This document shows, piece after piece, positions 49,345 through 49,421 of a stretch of 49,421 nucleotides of DNA (position 1 is the first letter of the stretch; each line of letters starts with the position of its first letter). Under the pieces are notes generated by a model, which worked only from the letters and a program-made list of their open reading frames with translations, was not told where the DNA came from and made no database searches. The position numbers were made by a program, and so were the translations under genes. The DNA lies in IMG/VR virus record IMGVR_UViG_3300027980_000041, positions 1 to 49,421 of that record. One strand, written 5' to 3'. Origin of the DNA: a virus.

Positions 49345-49421
49345 TTAGAACGGCAAATCATCATCAGAGATATCTATATTGCTCCCAATATTAAACGGAT
49401 CATCTTTTTTATCTTGAGATT
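49345..49421 (-). CDS. ssb: Single-stranded DNA-binding protein, C-terminal end
   Basis: Only the last 24 residues are in the window: an acidic tail ending DISDDDLPF. The DDDLPF end is the hallmark of bacterial and phage SSB, which binds partner proteins such as helicases and repair enzymes. The OB-fold lies outside. Confirms that DNA replication genes extend beyond the right edge. Confidence 0.85.
   Translation of the reverse strand, partial: SQDKKDDPFNIGSNIDISDDDLPF

Noticed and set aside
1-49421. Circular, complete genome
   Set aside because: Joining base 49421 to base 1 does not restore ssb: the frame entering from the left edge is a different one and closes after a few codons. The window is a fragment.
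1-49421. CRISPR array or insertion sequence
   Set aside because: No regularly spaced repeats, no transposase and no terminal inverted repeats were seen.

Overview
The window is part of the genome of a low-GC tailed bacteriophage. Its late module is podovirus-like: portal, scaffold, capsid, a T7 gp11-like adaptor, a T7 gp12-like nozzle and a fibre, with no sheath, tail tube or tape-measure gene seen. The host is probably a low-GC Gram-positive bacterium. Ribosome binding sites are strong AGGAGG types, promoters are sigma-A-like with frequent extended -10 boxes, the lysis pair is a Firmicute-phage holin plus a zinc amidase with no spanins, the DnaD-like replisome organizer is of Firmicute-phage type, and one small protein resembles the Spo0A DNA-binding domain. 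Both ends cut through genes (a hypothetical gene at the left, ssb at the right), and joining the ends does not restore either gene, so the genome is larger. DNA polymerase, helicase and any integrase are outside the window or absent.

Layout. Bases 1-16065 run leftward in several operons of short, translationally coupled genes. From right to left they hold about twenty small unknown genes; a nucleotidyltransferase-like protein; an XRE regulator and a 38-residue membrane peptide; the holin-amidase lysis cassette with its own promoter and terminator; a second XRE regulator followed by a C5-cytosine methyltransferase; then RusA-, MazG- and Spo0A-like proteins, an excisionase-like HTH protein and the replisome organizer. 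Bases 16066-17052 are a non-coding divergent region. Bases 17053-45104 run rightward: a GIY-YIG endonuclease, an odd tRNA-Trp-like gene and a good tRNA-Thr, a DUF4230-like membrane protein, then the late genes. Those begin with small terminase, a giant 2647-residue protein carrying a zinc-protease motif, and large terminase, and continue through portal, scaffold, capsid, connectors, nozzle, fibre and accessory proteins. A bidirectional terminator at about 45103-45135 separates them from a second leftward block: an XRE regulator, GroES and GroEL operon, small unknown genes, a truncated ASCH-like protein and ssb.

How it fits together. The left arm and far right carry DNA metabolism, regulation and lysis; the centre builds the particle. 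Several promoters (about 18979, 29294, 32223, 34536 and 43357) subdivide the late region, and terminators follow the capsid gene and the tail block. The most distinctive parts are the phage-encoded GroES/GroEL pair under an XRE regulator, with a zinc-ribbon tail on GroES; the giant protease-bearing protein between the two terminase genes; a 13-bp site shared by the promoters of an XRE gene and of the lysis cassette; and a tRNA-Trp-like RNA with a competing hairpin and a C-rich 5' stem-loop.
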